A stretch of 64,000 nucleotides of DNA from Sulfurimonas sp. CG01_land_8_20_14_3_00_36_23 (GCA_002781365.1 PETN01000020.1:1-64000); one strand, 5' to 3'; shown: positions 43,507 to 54,417, counted from the first letter of the stretch. The notes: generated by a model from the sequence alone, not told the origin. Numbers and translations: made by a program.

Positions 43507-46083
43507 ATGAATAATATATTTGAAAAATTAACACACAACATGACACAAGCGATTGAATCTGCTATTTCTTTGGCACTTCATAACAAAAATCAAGAGGTTG
43601 CGCCAATCCACTTTTTATGGGCGTTACTCGCAAACTCTGACTCTGTATTAAATCAGATGTTCAATAAAATGAATCTCTCAAAGGCTGCTATAGAGTTGGA
43701 TGTGAAGAGTATGGCAAATAAACTGCCGACATCTTCGACAGTATCAAAAGAGAACATAAAACTCTCTCGTGAATTTGTCTCAACCCTTGAAAATGGTGCG
43801 GGTCTTATGACAAAGAATGGCGATAGTTATTTGGCAGTTGATACATATATTTTGGCAAATTTAAAAACTGAGCCCTATGTAAGCATTCTCTCAAAATATA
43901 CAAATATTATGGAACTTGCTAAAAATCTTGAAGCATCTCGTGGTGGAGCAAAAATTGACTCACAAAGTTCAGATGAGACTTTAGAGTCTTTGAGTAAATA
44001 TGGAATTGACTTAACTAAAGAAGCAGCAGAGGGGAATCTCTCTCCTGTGATAGGGCGTGATGAAGAGATAACACGTATGATGCAGATACTGATTCGAAAA
44101 ACGAAAAACAATCCTATGCTTTTAGGTGAACCAGGTGTTGGTAAAACAGCTTTGGTAGAGGGACTTGCTCAAAGGATTCAGAGTGGAAAAGTTCCTACTT
44201 CTCTTCAAAATAAAAAAGTGATAGCACTTGATATGAGTTCACTTATAGCAGGTGCAAAGTATCGTGGAGAGTTTGAAGATAGACTAAAAGCGGTCATTGA
44301 TGAGGTGAAAAAGAGTGGAAATGTCATACTCTTTATAGATGAGATTCATACGATTGTTGGAGCAGGAGCGAGTGAGGGGAGTATGGACGCCGCAAACATA
44401 TTAAAACCAGCTCTTGCACGTGGAGAACTCCACACTATAGGGGCTACAACGTTAAAAGAGTATAGAAAGTATTTTGAAAAAGATGCTGCACTTCAAAGAC
44501 GTTTTTTACCTATAAATCTTGATGAGCCAACAGTAAATCAATCGCTTCAAATTTTAAGAGGTATCAAAGAGAGACTTGAAGCACATCATAATGTAACGAT
44601 TACCGATAGCGCTTTGGTCGCTGCAGCGAAACTCTCAGATAGATATATTGCAGATAGATTTTTACCAGATAAAGCAATTGACCTTATTGATGAGGCAGCG
44701 GCTGAACTTAAGATGCAGATAGAATCAGAACCAAATGTTTTGAGTGCTGCAAAAAGAAAAAGCTCAGAGTTACAGGTCGAACGTGAAGCTTTGAAGATGG
44801 AGACATCCGTACAAAATACAAAACGAATTACAGAGATAGAAAAAGAGTTGGCAGATGTTGCTGAAGAGGTGAGAAACCTTGAGTCTCAATTTGCAACTGA
44901 AAAGGATGTCTTTGATAAAACTTCAAGTATAAAAGTTGAGATTGATGCTAAAAGAAGAGAAGCTGAAATCGCCAAAACAAAGTCAGAGTTTAACCGCGCG
45001 GCAGAGATAGAGTATGGAGAGATTCCAGCTCTCATCCAAGAGGAAAAAACGCTTAATGAAACTTGGGCAAAGATGCAAGAGGCTGGAACACTTCTAAAAA
45101 ATAGTGTGGATGAAGATGCTATCGCTTCTATTGTTTCAAGATGGACAAATATTCCTGTAAATAAGATGCTTCAAGGGGAAAAAGAGAAAGTCTTAAACGT
45201 TGAAGAGGAGTTAAACAAAGATGTCGTTGGACAAAGTAAAGCGACCCATGCAGTTGCCCGTGCAATTAAGAGAAACAAAGCAGGTCTTTCAAGTGGAAAC
45301 TCTCCAATAGGGAGCTTTCTGTTTTTGGGACCAACAGGTGTGGGTAAAACGCAAACTGCTAAAACATTAGCGAAATTTTTGTTTGACAGTGAAGATGCAA
45401 TGATACGAATAGATATGAGTGAATATATGGAAAAACACGCTGTATCTCGTCTTGTAGGAGCTGCACCTGGATATGTTGGCTATGAAGAGGGAGGACAACT
45501 TACAGAGGCTGTAAGACGTAAGCCTTATAGTGTAGTGCTGTTTGATGAGGTTGAAAAAGCGCACCCAGATGTTTTCAATATTTTACTTCAAGTTTTAGAT
45601 GATGGGCGTTTAACTGATAACAAAGGTGTGACAGTTGACTTTACAAATACGATCATCATCTTAACTTCAAATATTGCAAGTGATAAGATTATAAATAATC
45701 CTCAATCTGATGCGCTCAATGAGATGGTTATGGCAGAATTAAAAGAAGCTTTTAAACCAGAATTTTTAAATAGACTCGATGATGTCGTAATATTTAATGC
45801 ATTAGGACAAGAGCAAATTAGAGGAATTGTAGATATATTTTTTAAAGATATATCTAAAAAAGTAGAGGAGAGAGATATAACGCTTACTCTAAGTGATAGC
45901 GCAAAAACCTATATAGCTGAAGCTGGATTTGACCCTGTTTATGGAGCAAGACCACTTAAACGTGCCTTATATGAGATTGTTGAAGATAGATTGGCCGATT
46001 TGATACTTGAGGGGAGAGTTGTTGAGGGTTCAAGTGTTGTTTTTGATGCTGTGGACAATGAGATAATAGTAACTATAGCGTAA
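43507..46083 (+). CDS. clpB: ATP-dependent disaggregase ClpB
   Basis: A full-length 858-residue Clp/Hsp100 ATPase. An N-domain (1-145) precedes NBD1 with Walker [16 protein letters not shown] and Walker [11 protein letters not shown]. The long coiled-coil middle domain (about 405-525) distinguishes ClpB from ClpA. NBD2 has [30 protein letters not shown] and the terminal [11 protein letters not shown]. It rescues aggregated proteins with DnaK. I see no HAIR- or CIRCE-type inverted repeat in the 149-bp upstream gap. Confidence 0.97.
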   Translation: MNNIFEKLTHNMTQAIESAISLALHNKNQEVAPIHFLWALLANSDSVLNQMFNKMNLSKAAIELDVKSMANKLPTSSTVSKENIKLSREFVSTLENGAGLMTKNGDSYLAVDTYILANLKTEPYVSILSKYTNIMELAKNLEASRGGAKIDSQSSDETLESLSKYGIDLTKEAAEGNLSPVIGRDEEITRMMQILIRKTKNNPMLLGEPGVGKTALVEGLAQRIQSGKVPTSLQNKKVIALDMSSLIAGAKYRGEFEDRLKAVIDEVKKSGNVILFIDEIHTIVGAGASEGSMDAANILKPALARGELHTIGATTLKEYRKYFEKDAALQRRFLPINLDEPTVNQSLQILRGIKERLEAHHNVTITDSALVAAAKLSDRYIADRFLPDKAIDLIDEAAAELKMQIESEPNVLSAAKRKSSELQVEREALKMETSVQNTKRITEIEKELADVAEEVRNLESQFATEKDVFDKTSSIKVEIDAKRREAEIAKTKSEFNRAAEIEYGEIPALIQEEKTLNETWAKMQEAGTLLKNSVDEDAIASIVSRWTNIPVNKMLQGEKEKVLNVEEELNKDVVGQSKATHAVARAIKRNKAGLSSGNSPIGSFLFLGPTGVGKTQTAKTLAKFLFDSEDAMIRIDMSEYMEKHAVSRLVGAAPGYVGYEEGGQLTEAVRRKPYSVVLFDEVEKAHPDVFNILLQVLDDGRLTDNKGVTVDFTNTIIILTSNIASDKIINNPQSDALNEMVMAELKEAFKPEFLNRLDDVVIFNALGQEQIRGIVDIFFKDISKKVEERDITLTLSDSAKTYIAEAGFDPVYGARPLKRALYEIVEDRLADLILEGRVVEGSSVVFDAVDNEIIVTIA

Positions 46084-46108
46084 ATAAAATAGTCGCTATA
46101 ATCCGTTT

Positions 46109-46462
46109 ATGAAATATCTATTTGCACTTCTCTTATTTTCATATACACTTTTAGCATGTACAGGTGATTGTATGACCTGCCATCCAAAGTTAGTTCCTAC
46201 AATTCATGAAGATGCAAGACATAAACCTATGCTTACGTGCATAAACTGTCACTCTGCAGACCCAAATAAAATGGCAGACTGTGGAGCCGACTGTTTTGCA
46301 TGTCACTCTATGAAGAAAATCAATAGTGCAAATGTTCGAGAACATGATGTTATTCAGGGATGTCGAGACTGCCATGTGGGTGCAATAGAAAAGATTTTTG
46401 ATACATCCAACTCTTTAAACCAATCAAAAGAAGAGTCCTTAAAAAACTTTTTACTTAAGTAA
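46109..46462 (+). CDS. small tetraheme c-type cytochrome
   Basis: A 117-residue exported protein with four heme-binding motifs: CMTCH, CINCH, CFACH and CRDCH. Additional histidines (for example in IHEDARHKP and REHDVIQG) could be the distal ligands. The signal segment ends LLAC, which fits a lipobox, so it may be a membrane-anchored lipoprotein. It probably carries electrons in an anaerobic or sulfur-type respiratory chain. No dedicated oxidoreductase gene is adjacent, so its partner is unknown. Confidence 0.9.
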   Translation: MKYLFALLLFSYTLLACTGDCMTCHPKLVPTIHEDARHKPMLTCINCHSADPNKMADCGADCFACHSMKKINSANVREHDVIQGCRDCHVGAIEKIFDTSNSLNQSKEESLKNFLLK

Positions 46463-46593
46463 GATTTTCTTCTTAATTATCTCTTTTTAGGATAACTCGA
46501 CCAGAGTTAAAAAAGCTTATAAATAAACCTTAACCACGCTTTAAGTAAATTATGAGTACCATTGCGCTCTTAAAATTATATAAGGATATGTCA

Positions 46594-46728
46594 ATGAAAA
46601 GAACATACCAGCCTCATAGTACACCGAGAAAAAGAACTCATGGTTTTAGACTTCGTATGTCAACTAAGAATGGTCGTAGAATCATCAATAGACGTCGTGC
46701 TAAAGGTCGTAAAAGATTGTCTGTTTAA
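46594..46728 (+). CDS. rpmH: 50S ribosomal protein L34
   Basis: A 44-residue very basic protein starting [19 protein letters not shown] and ending GRKRLSV, unmistakably L34. Two ATGs lie six bases apart; the second (46594) is chosen because AAGGAT is at a proper distance from it. It leads the conserved rpmH-rnpA-yidD-yidC cluster. The rnpA reading frame overlaps its last codons. Confidence 0.97.
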   Translation: MKRTYQPHSTPRKRTHGFRLRMSTKNGRRIINRRRAKGRKRLSV

Positions 46729-47063
46729 GCGGATTTTATACGCTGAAACAGCACCGAGAGTTTCAGTATATTTACAACAAAGGAAAAAATCAACATTCTG
46801 ATAATGTTGTACTTTTTTTTCTTCCTCAAAATGGAATTCACAAAGTTGGATTTACAGCTACTAAAAAAATTGGTAATGCTGTAACTAGAAATAGAGCTAA
46901 AAGAAGGCTCAGAGCTCTTTTTTGTGAATACTCCAATGCACTCAAAGACGGCACCTATATATTCGTAGCAAAACAATCATTAGTTGAATCAGAACATAGT
47001 AAATTAACTAATGATTTTGTCAAGGTGTTGACTCGTGCAAAATCACTCAAAGAAAATTTATAA
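46716..47063 (+). CDS. rnpA: ribonuclease P protein component, no conventional start codon
   Basis: RnpA is encoded in the frame -1 relative to rpmH. The translation contains [20 protein letters not shown], then [22 protein letters not shown] cut across 42-62 and LRALFCEYS. The RNR-type segment [13 protein letters not shown] is the family signature. No ATG, GTG or TTG is in frame between the preceding stop (46710) and codon about 105. Candidates are ATT at 46716 or CTG at 46743 (after AAGCGGA). The coordinates use the ATT. The stop overlaps the yidD ATG (TAATG). It cleaves 5' leaders of tRNAs with the RNase P RNA. Confidence 0.8.
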   Translation: MVCLSGFYTLKQHREFQYIYNKGKNQHSDNVVLFFLPQNGIHKVGFTATKKIGNAVTRNRAKRRLRALFCEYSNALKDGTYIFVAKQSLVESEHSKLTNDFVKVLTRAKSLKENL

Positions 47064-47389
47064 TGCTTAGGTGGTTTTTGCTTAAGCTTTTATGGCTTTA
47101 TCAGAAATTTTTTACACTTATTGGCTTTGGTTCATGTAGATATTATCCCTCATGTAGCGAGTTCGCACGACTTAATTTCGAAAATAATTCCATTTCAAGT
47201 GCTTTTTACCACTCTTTTACTAGAATACTGCGTTGTAATCAATTATTTGATGGTGGCATAGAGTATCCATTGCTCGACAAACTATCTTGTAAGCCCACAA
47301 AACTAGGGGTTGATTCTATAAAATATTGGTTGGTACCAAATAAAAAAAACCGTTTTTATATCATAAAAAATTTTTCCTATAAAGGGTAG
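47063..47389 (+). CDS. yidD: membrane protein insertion efficiency factor YidD
   Basis: A 108-residue amphipathic protein. The core CRYYPSCSEFARL and RILRCNQLFDGGIEYPL are the YidD signatures, with three cysteines. It helps YidC insert membrane proteins. The ATG overlaps the rnpA stop, so translation is coupled. It is a little longer at the C-terminus than E. coli YidD (85 residues), by about 25 residues. Confidence 0.95.
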   Translation: MLRWFLLKLLWLYQKFFTLIGFGSCRYYPSCSEFARLNFENNSISSAFYHSFTRILRCNQLFDGGIEYPLLDKLSCKPTKLGVDSIKYWLVPNKKNRFYIIKNFSYKG

Positions 47390-47391
47390 TC

Positions 47392-49035
47392 GTGTTAGAC
47401 AAAATGACATCAAATCAAAGACTAATGCTAGCAGTGGCATTATCAATCACATTTTTCGTAGCTTATACAGCAATTTTTCCACCAGTGGAACCAAAAAAAG
47501 CAGATGCTCCAAAGAGCCAGAATGTTGCATTGACCAAAGATACGGGAACTACACAAGCAGGAATTTCAACTATCACAACGGAACAAGCAACAGGTCATGC
47601 TATTTCCCAAGAAGAAAAAATTGCAGCAACCGCTTCAAGTAATATTGTGACAGTTAAAAGTAAAGAGTTTATTTTAAAGATTGACACATTGGGTCGTATC
47701 TCATCGAAAGAGTTACTTCAAGCAAAGTATAATGATGGTAAAAATGAGCATTCACAGCTTATTCCACCATTTGGAACGAAACCTCTTTTTGTTAGATTTC
47801 TTGAAGATGAACTCAATAAAGAAGCTGCTTCCATCGCATATACTGCAAGCATAAGTGAAATCACGCTAGAAGATACAGCTCAAAAAGTTATCTTAACGCA
47901 AAAGTTACCAGACTTAGTTGTTACTAAAAAACTTACTTTTTACCCTGATGGGCATTATGATGCAGTAGTGACACTTTCAAAAGATAAGAGATATTTTATC
48001 TATTTAGGGCAAAGACCAGAGATTACTGAGCAGATGATGACAGTATCGGGTGCTATGATTTATACAGATGATGAATTAGTTACAATCATAGAAGATGGTG
48101 ATGCTGAGGGTAGAAAAACATTTACTGGCGTAGAATTAATCTCTGCGTTTGATCAGTATTCAGCAACAATCATGTATGAATTTTCAAAAGATACAAATAT
48201 AGTTGTTGATAGAGATAAAAATGATAATCCAATAGTCTATTTTGAAGCACTTCAAAAAATGAACTTTAAAGGTTATGTAGGACAAAAAAACTATGAAGTA
48301 TTAGAAGGAATTAAGCCTGTATTAACAAATGCTATAGAATATGGTTGGTTTACTTTTGCTTCCAAACCACTCTTTCAACTTCTCTCATGGTTACATGGTA
48401 TCTTTGGAAACTGGGGTTGGTCTATTATTGCATTGACTATTCTTGTTAGAGTTGTTCTTTACCCTTTAACATACAAGGGTATGGTTTCTATGCAAAAGAT
48501 TAAAGAGATAGCACCAAAGATAAAAGAGGTTCAAGCAAAATATAAAGGTGATCCGCAACGTATGAATGCAGCCGTAATGGATATGTACAAAAAACATGGT
48601 GCTAACCCACTTGGCGGTTGTCTTCCAATGCTTTTACAAATTCCAGTATTTTTTGCAATCTACCGTGTACTTTTAAATGCTGTTGAGCTGCAAGGTGCGC
48701 CTTGGGCCTTATGGATTACAGACTTATCGAGAATGGATACATATTATATTTTACCAATCTTGATGGGTGCTTCTATGTATTACCAACAAAAACTGACTCC
48801 AAACAACTTCACAGATCCAATGCAAGAGAAAGTTTTTAAATTTTTACCAGTTATCTTTACTTTCTTCTTTTTAACTTTTCCATCAGGTCTAGTTCTATAT
48901 TGGTTTGTTAATAATCTTTTCTCAATTGCTCAGCAGTTTATTGTCAACCAACAATTTAAAAATGCAAAAGATGCACAACAAATTGTAGATAAACACCAAG
49001 AGAAAAAAGAAATTACGGGAAATAAAGATGATTAA
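47392..49035 (+). CDS. yidC: membrane protein insertase YidC
   Basis: A 547-residue Gram-negative-type YidC. One N-terminal membrane segment (about 10-27) precedes a large periplasmic domain (about 30-325). Five more helices follow, with WSIIALTILVRVVLYPLTYK (the conserved groove arginine), NPLGGCLPMLLQIPVFFAIY and FLTFPSGLVLYWFVNNLF cut across the end. The start is GTG at 47392; an ATG four codons later is also possible. It inserts membrane proteins alone or with SecYEG. Overlaps the jag gene by eight bases. Confidence 0.97.
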   Translation: MLDKMTSNQRLMLAVALSITFFVAYTAIFPPVEPKKADAPKSQNVALTKDTGTTQAGISTITTEQATGHAISQEEKIAATASSNIVTVKSKEFILKIDTLGRISSKELLQAKYNDGKNEHSQLIPPFGTKPLFVRFLEDELNKEAASIAYTASISEITLEDTAQKVILTQKLPDLVVTKKLTFYPDGHYDAVVTLSKDKRYFIYLGQRPEITEQMMTVSGAMIYTDDELVTIIEDGDAEGRKTFTGVELISAFDQYSATIMYEFSKDTNIVVDRDKNDNPIVYFEALQKMNFKGYVGQKNYEVLEGIKPVLTNAIEYGWFTFASKPLFQLLSWLHGIFGNWGWSIIALTILVRVVLYPLTYKGMVSMQKIKEIAPKIKEVQAKYKGDPQRMNAAVMDMYKKHGANPLGGCLPMLLQIPVFFAIYRVLLNAVELQGAPWALWITDLSRMDTYYILPILMGASMYYQQKLTPNNFTDPMQEKVFKFLPVIFTFFFLTFPSGLVLYWFVNNLFSIAQQFIVNQQFKNAKDAQQIVDKHQEKKEITGNKDD

Positions 49036-49984
49036 GATTGAAGCTATCACTCTCGAAGAGGCATACAAACAAGCTGCCGCCTCACTGAAGTGTTCAGTAA
49101 CAGAATTAAAAATTGAAGTAGTGCAGTATCCTAGTAAAGGCATGCTAGGCCTTTTTAGAAAAAGTGCAATTATTGTTGCTATTAAAGAGAATAAAAAAAG
49201 CGAAGAACCTACTTCTCAAGTAAAAAGTGAAGAAAATATAGCTGAGAGTGTGACTCGAGCGAGAGTTGAAAGCTCTTTTGAGAAACCTAAGCAAAAGAGA
49301 GAGACTCAAAGAGAGACGAGTGGAGAAAAAACTTTGCCTCAGAGCAAGCCTTCAAAGTCAAAACATGAAACTAAGAGAGAGTATCAAAAAACTTCCCATA
49401 CTATAGTTAATAATACCATTATGCCAGAATCTTTTGTAAGCATTCAAGATGATGAAGATGATCTTAACTATGAGCCTGTGTATGCAGATGAATCGTATGA
49501 CGATGATGTTGATACTCAGGAAATTTCTGAGATAGCTCTAAAAGTTAAAGAAGAGATAAATGAGCTTTTTAATTTAACATGTTTTCAAATTGATGAGATT
49601 GACGTAAGCGTACATGATGAAAATACTTTACTAATTGAATTTAAAGGTGAAGATGCAGCACTTTTAATTGGAAAAGAGGGTTATAGATATAAAGCACTCT
49701 CATACATGATTTTTAATTGGATAAATACAAAATATCAGGTGCAATTACGTTTAGAAATTGCAGAGTTTTTGAAAAATCAGGAAGATGCTATCGCTAGATA
49801 TTTGGTAAATGTTTACGAAAATATTGATAGAGATGGAAGAGCACAAACGAAAATTCTTGATGGCGTGTTAGTTCAAATCGCCCTTAGAGAACTTCGTGAG
49901 CGATATGCAGATAAATATGTAGCGATTCGCTCTACTCGTGATGGTTTAAAGTATATTATTATAAATGATTACCACTCTAACTAG
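49028..49984 (+). CDS. Jag/KhpB RNA-binding protein
   Basis: A 318-residue protein with a Jag-N domain (residues 1-55, including the KGMLGLFRKSAIIV segment) and a long charged linker rich in lysine, glutamate and serine (60-165). A KH domain spans about 175-255 (IGKEGYRYKALSYMIFNW). It is followed by a C-terminal R3H-like domain (ALRELRERYADKYVAIRSTR), although the family R-x3-H pattern is not exact. KhpB proteins bind RNA and influence cell elongation. It is encoded in the yidC operon, directly before mnmE. Confidence 0.88.
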   Translation: MIKIEAITLEEAYKQAAASLKCSVTELKIEVVQYPSKGMLGLFRKSAIIVAIKENKKSEEPTSQVKSEENIAESVTRARVESSFEKPKQKRETQRETSGEKTLPQSKPSKSKHETKREYQKTSHTIVNNTIMPESFVSIQDDEDDLNYEPVYADESYDDDVDTQEISEIALKVKEEINELFNLTCFQIDEIDVSVHDENTLLIEFKGEDAALLIGKEGYRYKALSYMIFNWINTKYQVQLRLEIAEFLKNQEDAIARYLVNVYENIDRDGRAQTKILDGVLVQIALRELRERYADKYVAIRSTRDGLKYIIINDYHSN

Positions 49985-51325
49985 ATGAACAGTGACACAA
50001 TTTCTGCTATTGCAACAGCAAATGGCATAGGCTCTATCGCTATTATCCGTATAAGCGGAGATAGAGCTTTAGAGATTGCACTAGCACTCACAAACTCTAA
50101 AGAGTTTTCCCCAAGACACGCAACCCTTACAAATATTTACAATCCACAAAATGAACTTATAGATGAAGCTATTGTTATCTACTTCAAGGCTCCATACTCT
50201 TTTACTGCTGAGCCAGTTGTAGAAATTCAGTGTCATGGTGGTTTTATCGTAGCTCAAACTATTTTAAAAGCAACTCTACATCATGGAGCAAGACTCGCGA
50301 ATGCAGGTGAGTTTTCAAAGCGTGCTTTTTTTAATGGGCGAATCGACTTAAGTGAAGCCGAGGCAATCGCGCAACTCATAGAAGCAAAAAGTGAAGATGC
50401 AGCTAAAATATTGGCTAAACAGATGAAAGGCTCTTTAAAAGATTATATTGAAAATGTTCGTGATGAAATTATTCATATTCTTGCCTATTCAGAAGTAAGT
50501 ATCGATTATGCGGAAGAGGATTTACCTGAGGATTTAGTGGCTCAAATAAGAGTAAAACTTGATGAACTTAAACGCTCTCTTGAGAAGACTCTTCAAGCAA
50601 GTAAGGCAAGAGAGGGTCTTATGCAGGGCTTTAAAGTTGCAATCGTTGGAAAGCCAAATGTGGGAAAAAGTTCTCTACTAAACTCACTTCTAAATTACAA
50701 TCGTGCCATAGTAAGCGATATAGCAGGTACAACAAGAGATACGATTGAAGAGCAAGTCAAAATCGGAACACACCTTATAAAAATAGTCGATACAGCAGGA
50801 ATTAGAGAAGCAAATGATGAGATAGAGCGTATCGGAATTGAGCGTTCACTCGAAGCAATTGAACAGTGTGATATAGTAGTCGCTCTCTTTGATAATTCTC
50901 GTGAGAAAGATAGTGAAGATGAAAAGATTCTCTCACTCATTGATTCGTATGCTCAAGATAAAAGTGTTATCTATATAAAAAACAAGATAGATTTAGAAAC
51001 AAAGTTTTGGCATGTGGAAATGAAATTTGATTTAGAGTTAAACTCTAAAGATAGCGTGACATCCCTTATAGAAGTTCTAGAAAATATCATGGACAGAACC
51101 AATAGTTCGGATGAGATGATGCTTATTTCTCAAAGACAAATCTCTGCTGTGCAAAACACTTTAAATAACATCGAAGAAGCATTTAACCCTTTAGGCGACC
51201 AAGAACTTGAAATATTCTCTTTTCATTTAAATGAGGCAGTCAAAGAGATGGCAAGTATTACAAGACCATTTGAAAATGATGAGATGCTCGATAAAATGTT
51301 TGGTTCATTTTGTTTAGGGAAGTAG
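49985..51325 (+). CDS. mnmE: tRNA modification GTPase MnmE
   Basis: A 446-residue protein. The N-terminal formyl-THF-binding domain starts DTISAIATANGIGSIAIIRI. The central helical domain encloses the G domain: GKPNVGKSSLLNSLL (G1), GTTRDTIEE (G2), DTAG (G3), NKID (G4). The C-terminal FCLGK carries the catalytic-site cysteine. With MnmG it makes the cmnm5 group on wobble uridine of certain tRNAs. The WHVEM peptide after G4 comes from the 15-bp motif. Confidence 0.97.
   Translation: MNSDTISAIATANGIGSIAIIRISGDRALEIALALTNSKEFSPRHATLTNIYNPQNELIDEAIVIYFKAPYSFTAEPVVEIQCHGGFIVAQTILKATLHHGARLANAGEFSKRAFFNGRIDLSEAEAIAQLIEAKSEDAAKILAKQMKGSLKDYIENVRDEIIHILAYSEVSIDYAEEDLPEDLVAQIRVKLDELKRSLEKTLQASKAREGLMQGFKVAIVGKPNVGKSSLLNSLLNYNRAIVSDIAGTTRDTIEEQVKIGTHLIKIVDTAGIREANDEIERIGIERSLEAIEQCDIVVALFDNSREKDSEDEKILSLIDSYAQDKSVIYIKNKIDLETKFWHVEMKFDLELNSKDSVTSLIEVLENIMDRTNSSDEMMLISQRQISAVQNTLNNIEEAFNPLGDQELEIFSFHLNEAVKEMASITRPFENDEMLDKMFGSFCLGK
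51007..51021 (+). repeat. dispersed 15-bp motif, perfect copy (in mnmE)
   Basis: Read as W-H-V-E-M between the G4 and G5 elements of MnmE, a poorly conserved loop. Confidence 0.9.
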
Positions 51326-51360
51326 AGTTTAAAACTCTACAAAGCTTTTAAAAAAAGCTT
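51322..51360 (+). terminator. two adjacent hairpins at the mnmE 3' end
   Basis: GTAGAGTTT (51322-51330) pairs with AAACTCTAC (51332-51340), which overlaps the mnmE stop. AAGCTTTT (51342-51349) pairs with AAAAGCTT (51353-51360). The second is the better terminator candidate, but it lacks a long T-run. Confidence 0.4.
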
Positions 51361-51428
51361 CTTTAGTGCCATAGCGGCTAGCGTAGATATATGGGCTTTG
51401 CTCATACATCGTTATAATGGAGTAGATT

Positions 51429-51821
51429 TTGAAGTACATAGCGATTGATTTAGGACTTAAAAGAGTAGGCTTGGCATACTCAGCCCATAAAGACCTCGTA
51501 ACGCCTCTACCAGCAGTACAGAGAAAAAACAGAAATCAAGCCTCCGCAGAAGTTAAAAAAGTTTTAGCGGAGTGGGAAGTGGACGCTGTCGTCATCGGCA
51601 TTCCACTTGGCGGCAGTAGTGAAGATGAGATGCGAAGAAGAGTAGAACACTTCATGAATCTTGTTGCTTTTGAGGGTGAAATATTTTATCAAGATGAAGC
51701 GGGCTCTTCAAAGGAAGCGGAGGCAATGATGCGCGGCGAGATAAAACAGATACGTGATGGACGCATAGACTCAATCTCGGCTATGATAATTTTACAAAGA
51801 TACCTATCAAGTAAAAAATAG
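51429..51821 (+). CDS. ruvX: RuvX/YqgF Holliday-junction resolvase-like protein
   Basis: A 130-residue RNase H-fold nuclease. The opening MKYIAIDLGLKRVGLAYS has the catalytic aspartate, VVIGIPLG is the second strand, and QDEAGSSKEAEAMM and RDGRIDSISAMIILQRYL complete the family pattern. RuvX processes 16S rRNA ends and/or junctions. The usual glutamate and aspartate of the active site are present. It stands between mnmE and convergent minus-strand genes. Confidence 0.92.
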   Translation: MKYIAIDLGLKRVGLAYSAHKDLVTPLPAVQRKNRNQASAEVKKVLAEWEVDAVVIGIPLGGSSEDEMRRRVEHFMNLVAFEGEIFYQDEAGSSKEAEAMMRGEIKQIRDGRIDSISAMIILQRYLSSKK

Positions 51822-51828
51822 AGTCTCT

Positions 51829-52560
51829 CTATTTCCCCAAAATAAAGAGATTGTTACTCTCATGCGTTACTGCTGTAAATCGCTCTTTTAACTCTCTATC
51901 AAATGTGAGTATATAGACATTAGAGTTTCTAAGTTTACGTTTACTAAACTCTTCTAAGAGTACATCATCTGCTACATTTTTCCCATGGTCACATTTGATA
52001 AAGTTAAATGAATTAAGAGTCTTTCCGTAGTCATATAAATTGGCTTCCCACTCTGCACGTTTTAGATAGAGTGAATCAGGATTTGCTGCTAGAAAAATAT
52101 TTTCATCGGAGATATTGTAAGGTTCGATAATGTCATTGAAGATAGAGGAAATTGTAGAAAAGTTCTCTATATCCCAAAAGAGATAACTCTCCTCTGCTTT
52201 TGATTTAGATTTTTTGTTGATGAGCTTGATTCGTTTTGTGATATTAAAAGTAGTGTGTGCATTGTCATTTGTTAAGAGTATCGAATTTTGTAACTCTTTT
52301 GCATCGGCTGTAGAGAAGTTTAAAATCTCGCCTAAGGCAATGTATAAACTTAGGTTTTCCAACTCCTCTGCTGCTCCACCCTTGATGTATCTTTGAAGTT
52401 TTGTTTGTTTTAATGGAGAAAAAACTAAATTGATACTCATCTTCTCATGGTTCGCATAGGCTTGTTTGGTGCGAAAAAATATATCTTTTGCCTCTTTTGT
52501 GTCGGGGAGTTCTATGGAACCTCTATATTTATACTCTATAGTTATCTTTTGCTTATTCAT
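51829..52560 (-). CDS. NYN (PIN-like) domain protein
   Basis: A 243-residue protein with an N-terminal region of about 130 residues of unknown type. A C-terminal NYN-like nuclease domain follows: YLFWDIENFST (the first acidic metal ligand after the hydrophobic strand), then CDHGKNVADDVLLEEFSKR and NVYILTFDRELKERF. NYN domains are PIN-fold ribonucleases. It is eight bases downstream of another lineage-specific gene. The identification is from the D-I-E-N and D-D patterns, and nuclease activity is inferred. Confidence 0.65.
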   Translation of the reverse strand: MNKQKITIEYKYRGSIELPDTKEAKDIFFRTKQAYANHEKMSINLVFSPLKQTKLQRYIKGGAAEELENLSLYIALGEILNFSTADAKELQNSILLTNDNAHTTFNITKRIKLINKKSKSKAEESYLFWDIENFSTISSIFNDIIEPYNISDENIFLAANPDSLYLKRAEWEANLYDYGKTLNSFNFIKCDHGKNVADDVLLEEFSKRKLRNSNVYILTFDRELKERFTAVTHESNNLFILGK

Positions 52561-52568
52561 ATAATCTT

Positions 52569-53252
52569 CTATAAGAGTCCAAAAAACTCTGCGGCTTCCA
52601 ACTCATCATCACTTAAGAGTTCTTTTTTAAAGAGTGGGTCGTTGGCTAGAGACTCTTTTATTTTGTTGTGACAAAATTCAAACAGTACCTTTTTGGCATG
52701 TGGATTATCAGTAATAAATCCTAATCCACTAAACTGATAAGGCTCTTCTTGTTCTATACAGAGAAGTGTTCCCTCAGAGTTCTCTTCTAATCGTTCAACT
52801 AGCATTCTATAATTTATTTTAAATTCCGAAGCGTGCCAGCCTATCTCTTCTAAATCACTACAAGAGAAAGAGTCAATTCCATCTCCGCTTGTATCATCAT
52901 ACGAGGCTCTTGTATCATTCATTTTAATAATCTCTTGCCAGTTCGAAAAAGCCTTAATGAGAACTCTCTCCCCATCTTCTACTACTTGATAGTTTTTGCC
53001 TAAGATTGAAGAGAACGATGGTGTAGTGTTGAGCAGTAAAGAGGTGCCCTCAACTGCAGAGAGAGATTTTTTATAAATGAGAATGGTATCATCAGAAAAA
53101 GGCTCATAAAGTATTTGACCATGAATATCAATGCCAAAAACTTTGGATGTGTTTATTGCTTGAAGCAGAGAATGCTTCTGCGTAACTATTATCTCTTTAA
53201 ATAGATTGAATTTTTTCAACTGTTTACCCTCAATATTTTTGACATTATACAT
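52569..53252 (-). CDS. conserved hypothetical protein upstream of the NYN gene
   Basis: A 227-residue acidic soluble protein without signal or membrane segments. It has hydrophobic strands such as VFGIDIHGQILYEPFSDDTI, cut from residues 38-57, and a C-terminal helical region ending DDELEAAEFFGLL. It is probably cotranscribed with the NYN-domain gene eight bases downstream. A motif core copy encodes DNPHAKK. I do not recognise the family. Confidence 0.6.
   Translation of the reverse strand: MYNVKNIEGKQLKKFNLFKEIIVTQKHSLLQAINTSKVFGIDIHGQILYEPFSDDTILIYKKSLSAVEGTSLLLNTTPSFSSILGKNYQVVEDGERVLIKAFSNWQEIIKMNDTRASYDDTSGDGIDSFSCSDLEEIGWHASEFKINYRMLVERLEENSEGTLLCIEQEEPYQFSGLGFITDNPHAKKVLFEFCHNKIKESLANDPLFKKELLSDDELEAAEFFGLL
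52693..52707 (+). repeat. dispersed motif, 3 mismatches (in hypothetical gene)
   Basis: TTGGCATGTGGATTA. The first twelve bases match the word. Encodes N-P-H-A-K-K on the coding strand. Confidence 0.55.
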
Positions 53253-53356
53253 TCACACATATTAAAGAAAATATTTTCATAGAACTATTCCTTTGGACTA
53301 ATAAAAGTTTTACTCTTTATTGAGTATAATGCCACAAATTTTAGTTGGAGTTTTAG

Positions 53357-54412
<1,056 letters not shown>

Positions 54413-54417
54413 AACGA

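Noticed and set aside
46463-46593. Replication origin next to rpmH
   Set aside because: No dnaA, dnaN or clustered DnaA boxes are present; the rpmH position alone is not evidence in this lineage.
46725-46976. An 83-residue minus-strand reading frame opposite rnpA
   Set aside because: It is a shadow of rnpA; the plus strand carries the clear RnpA motif.
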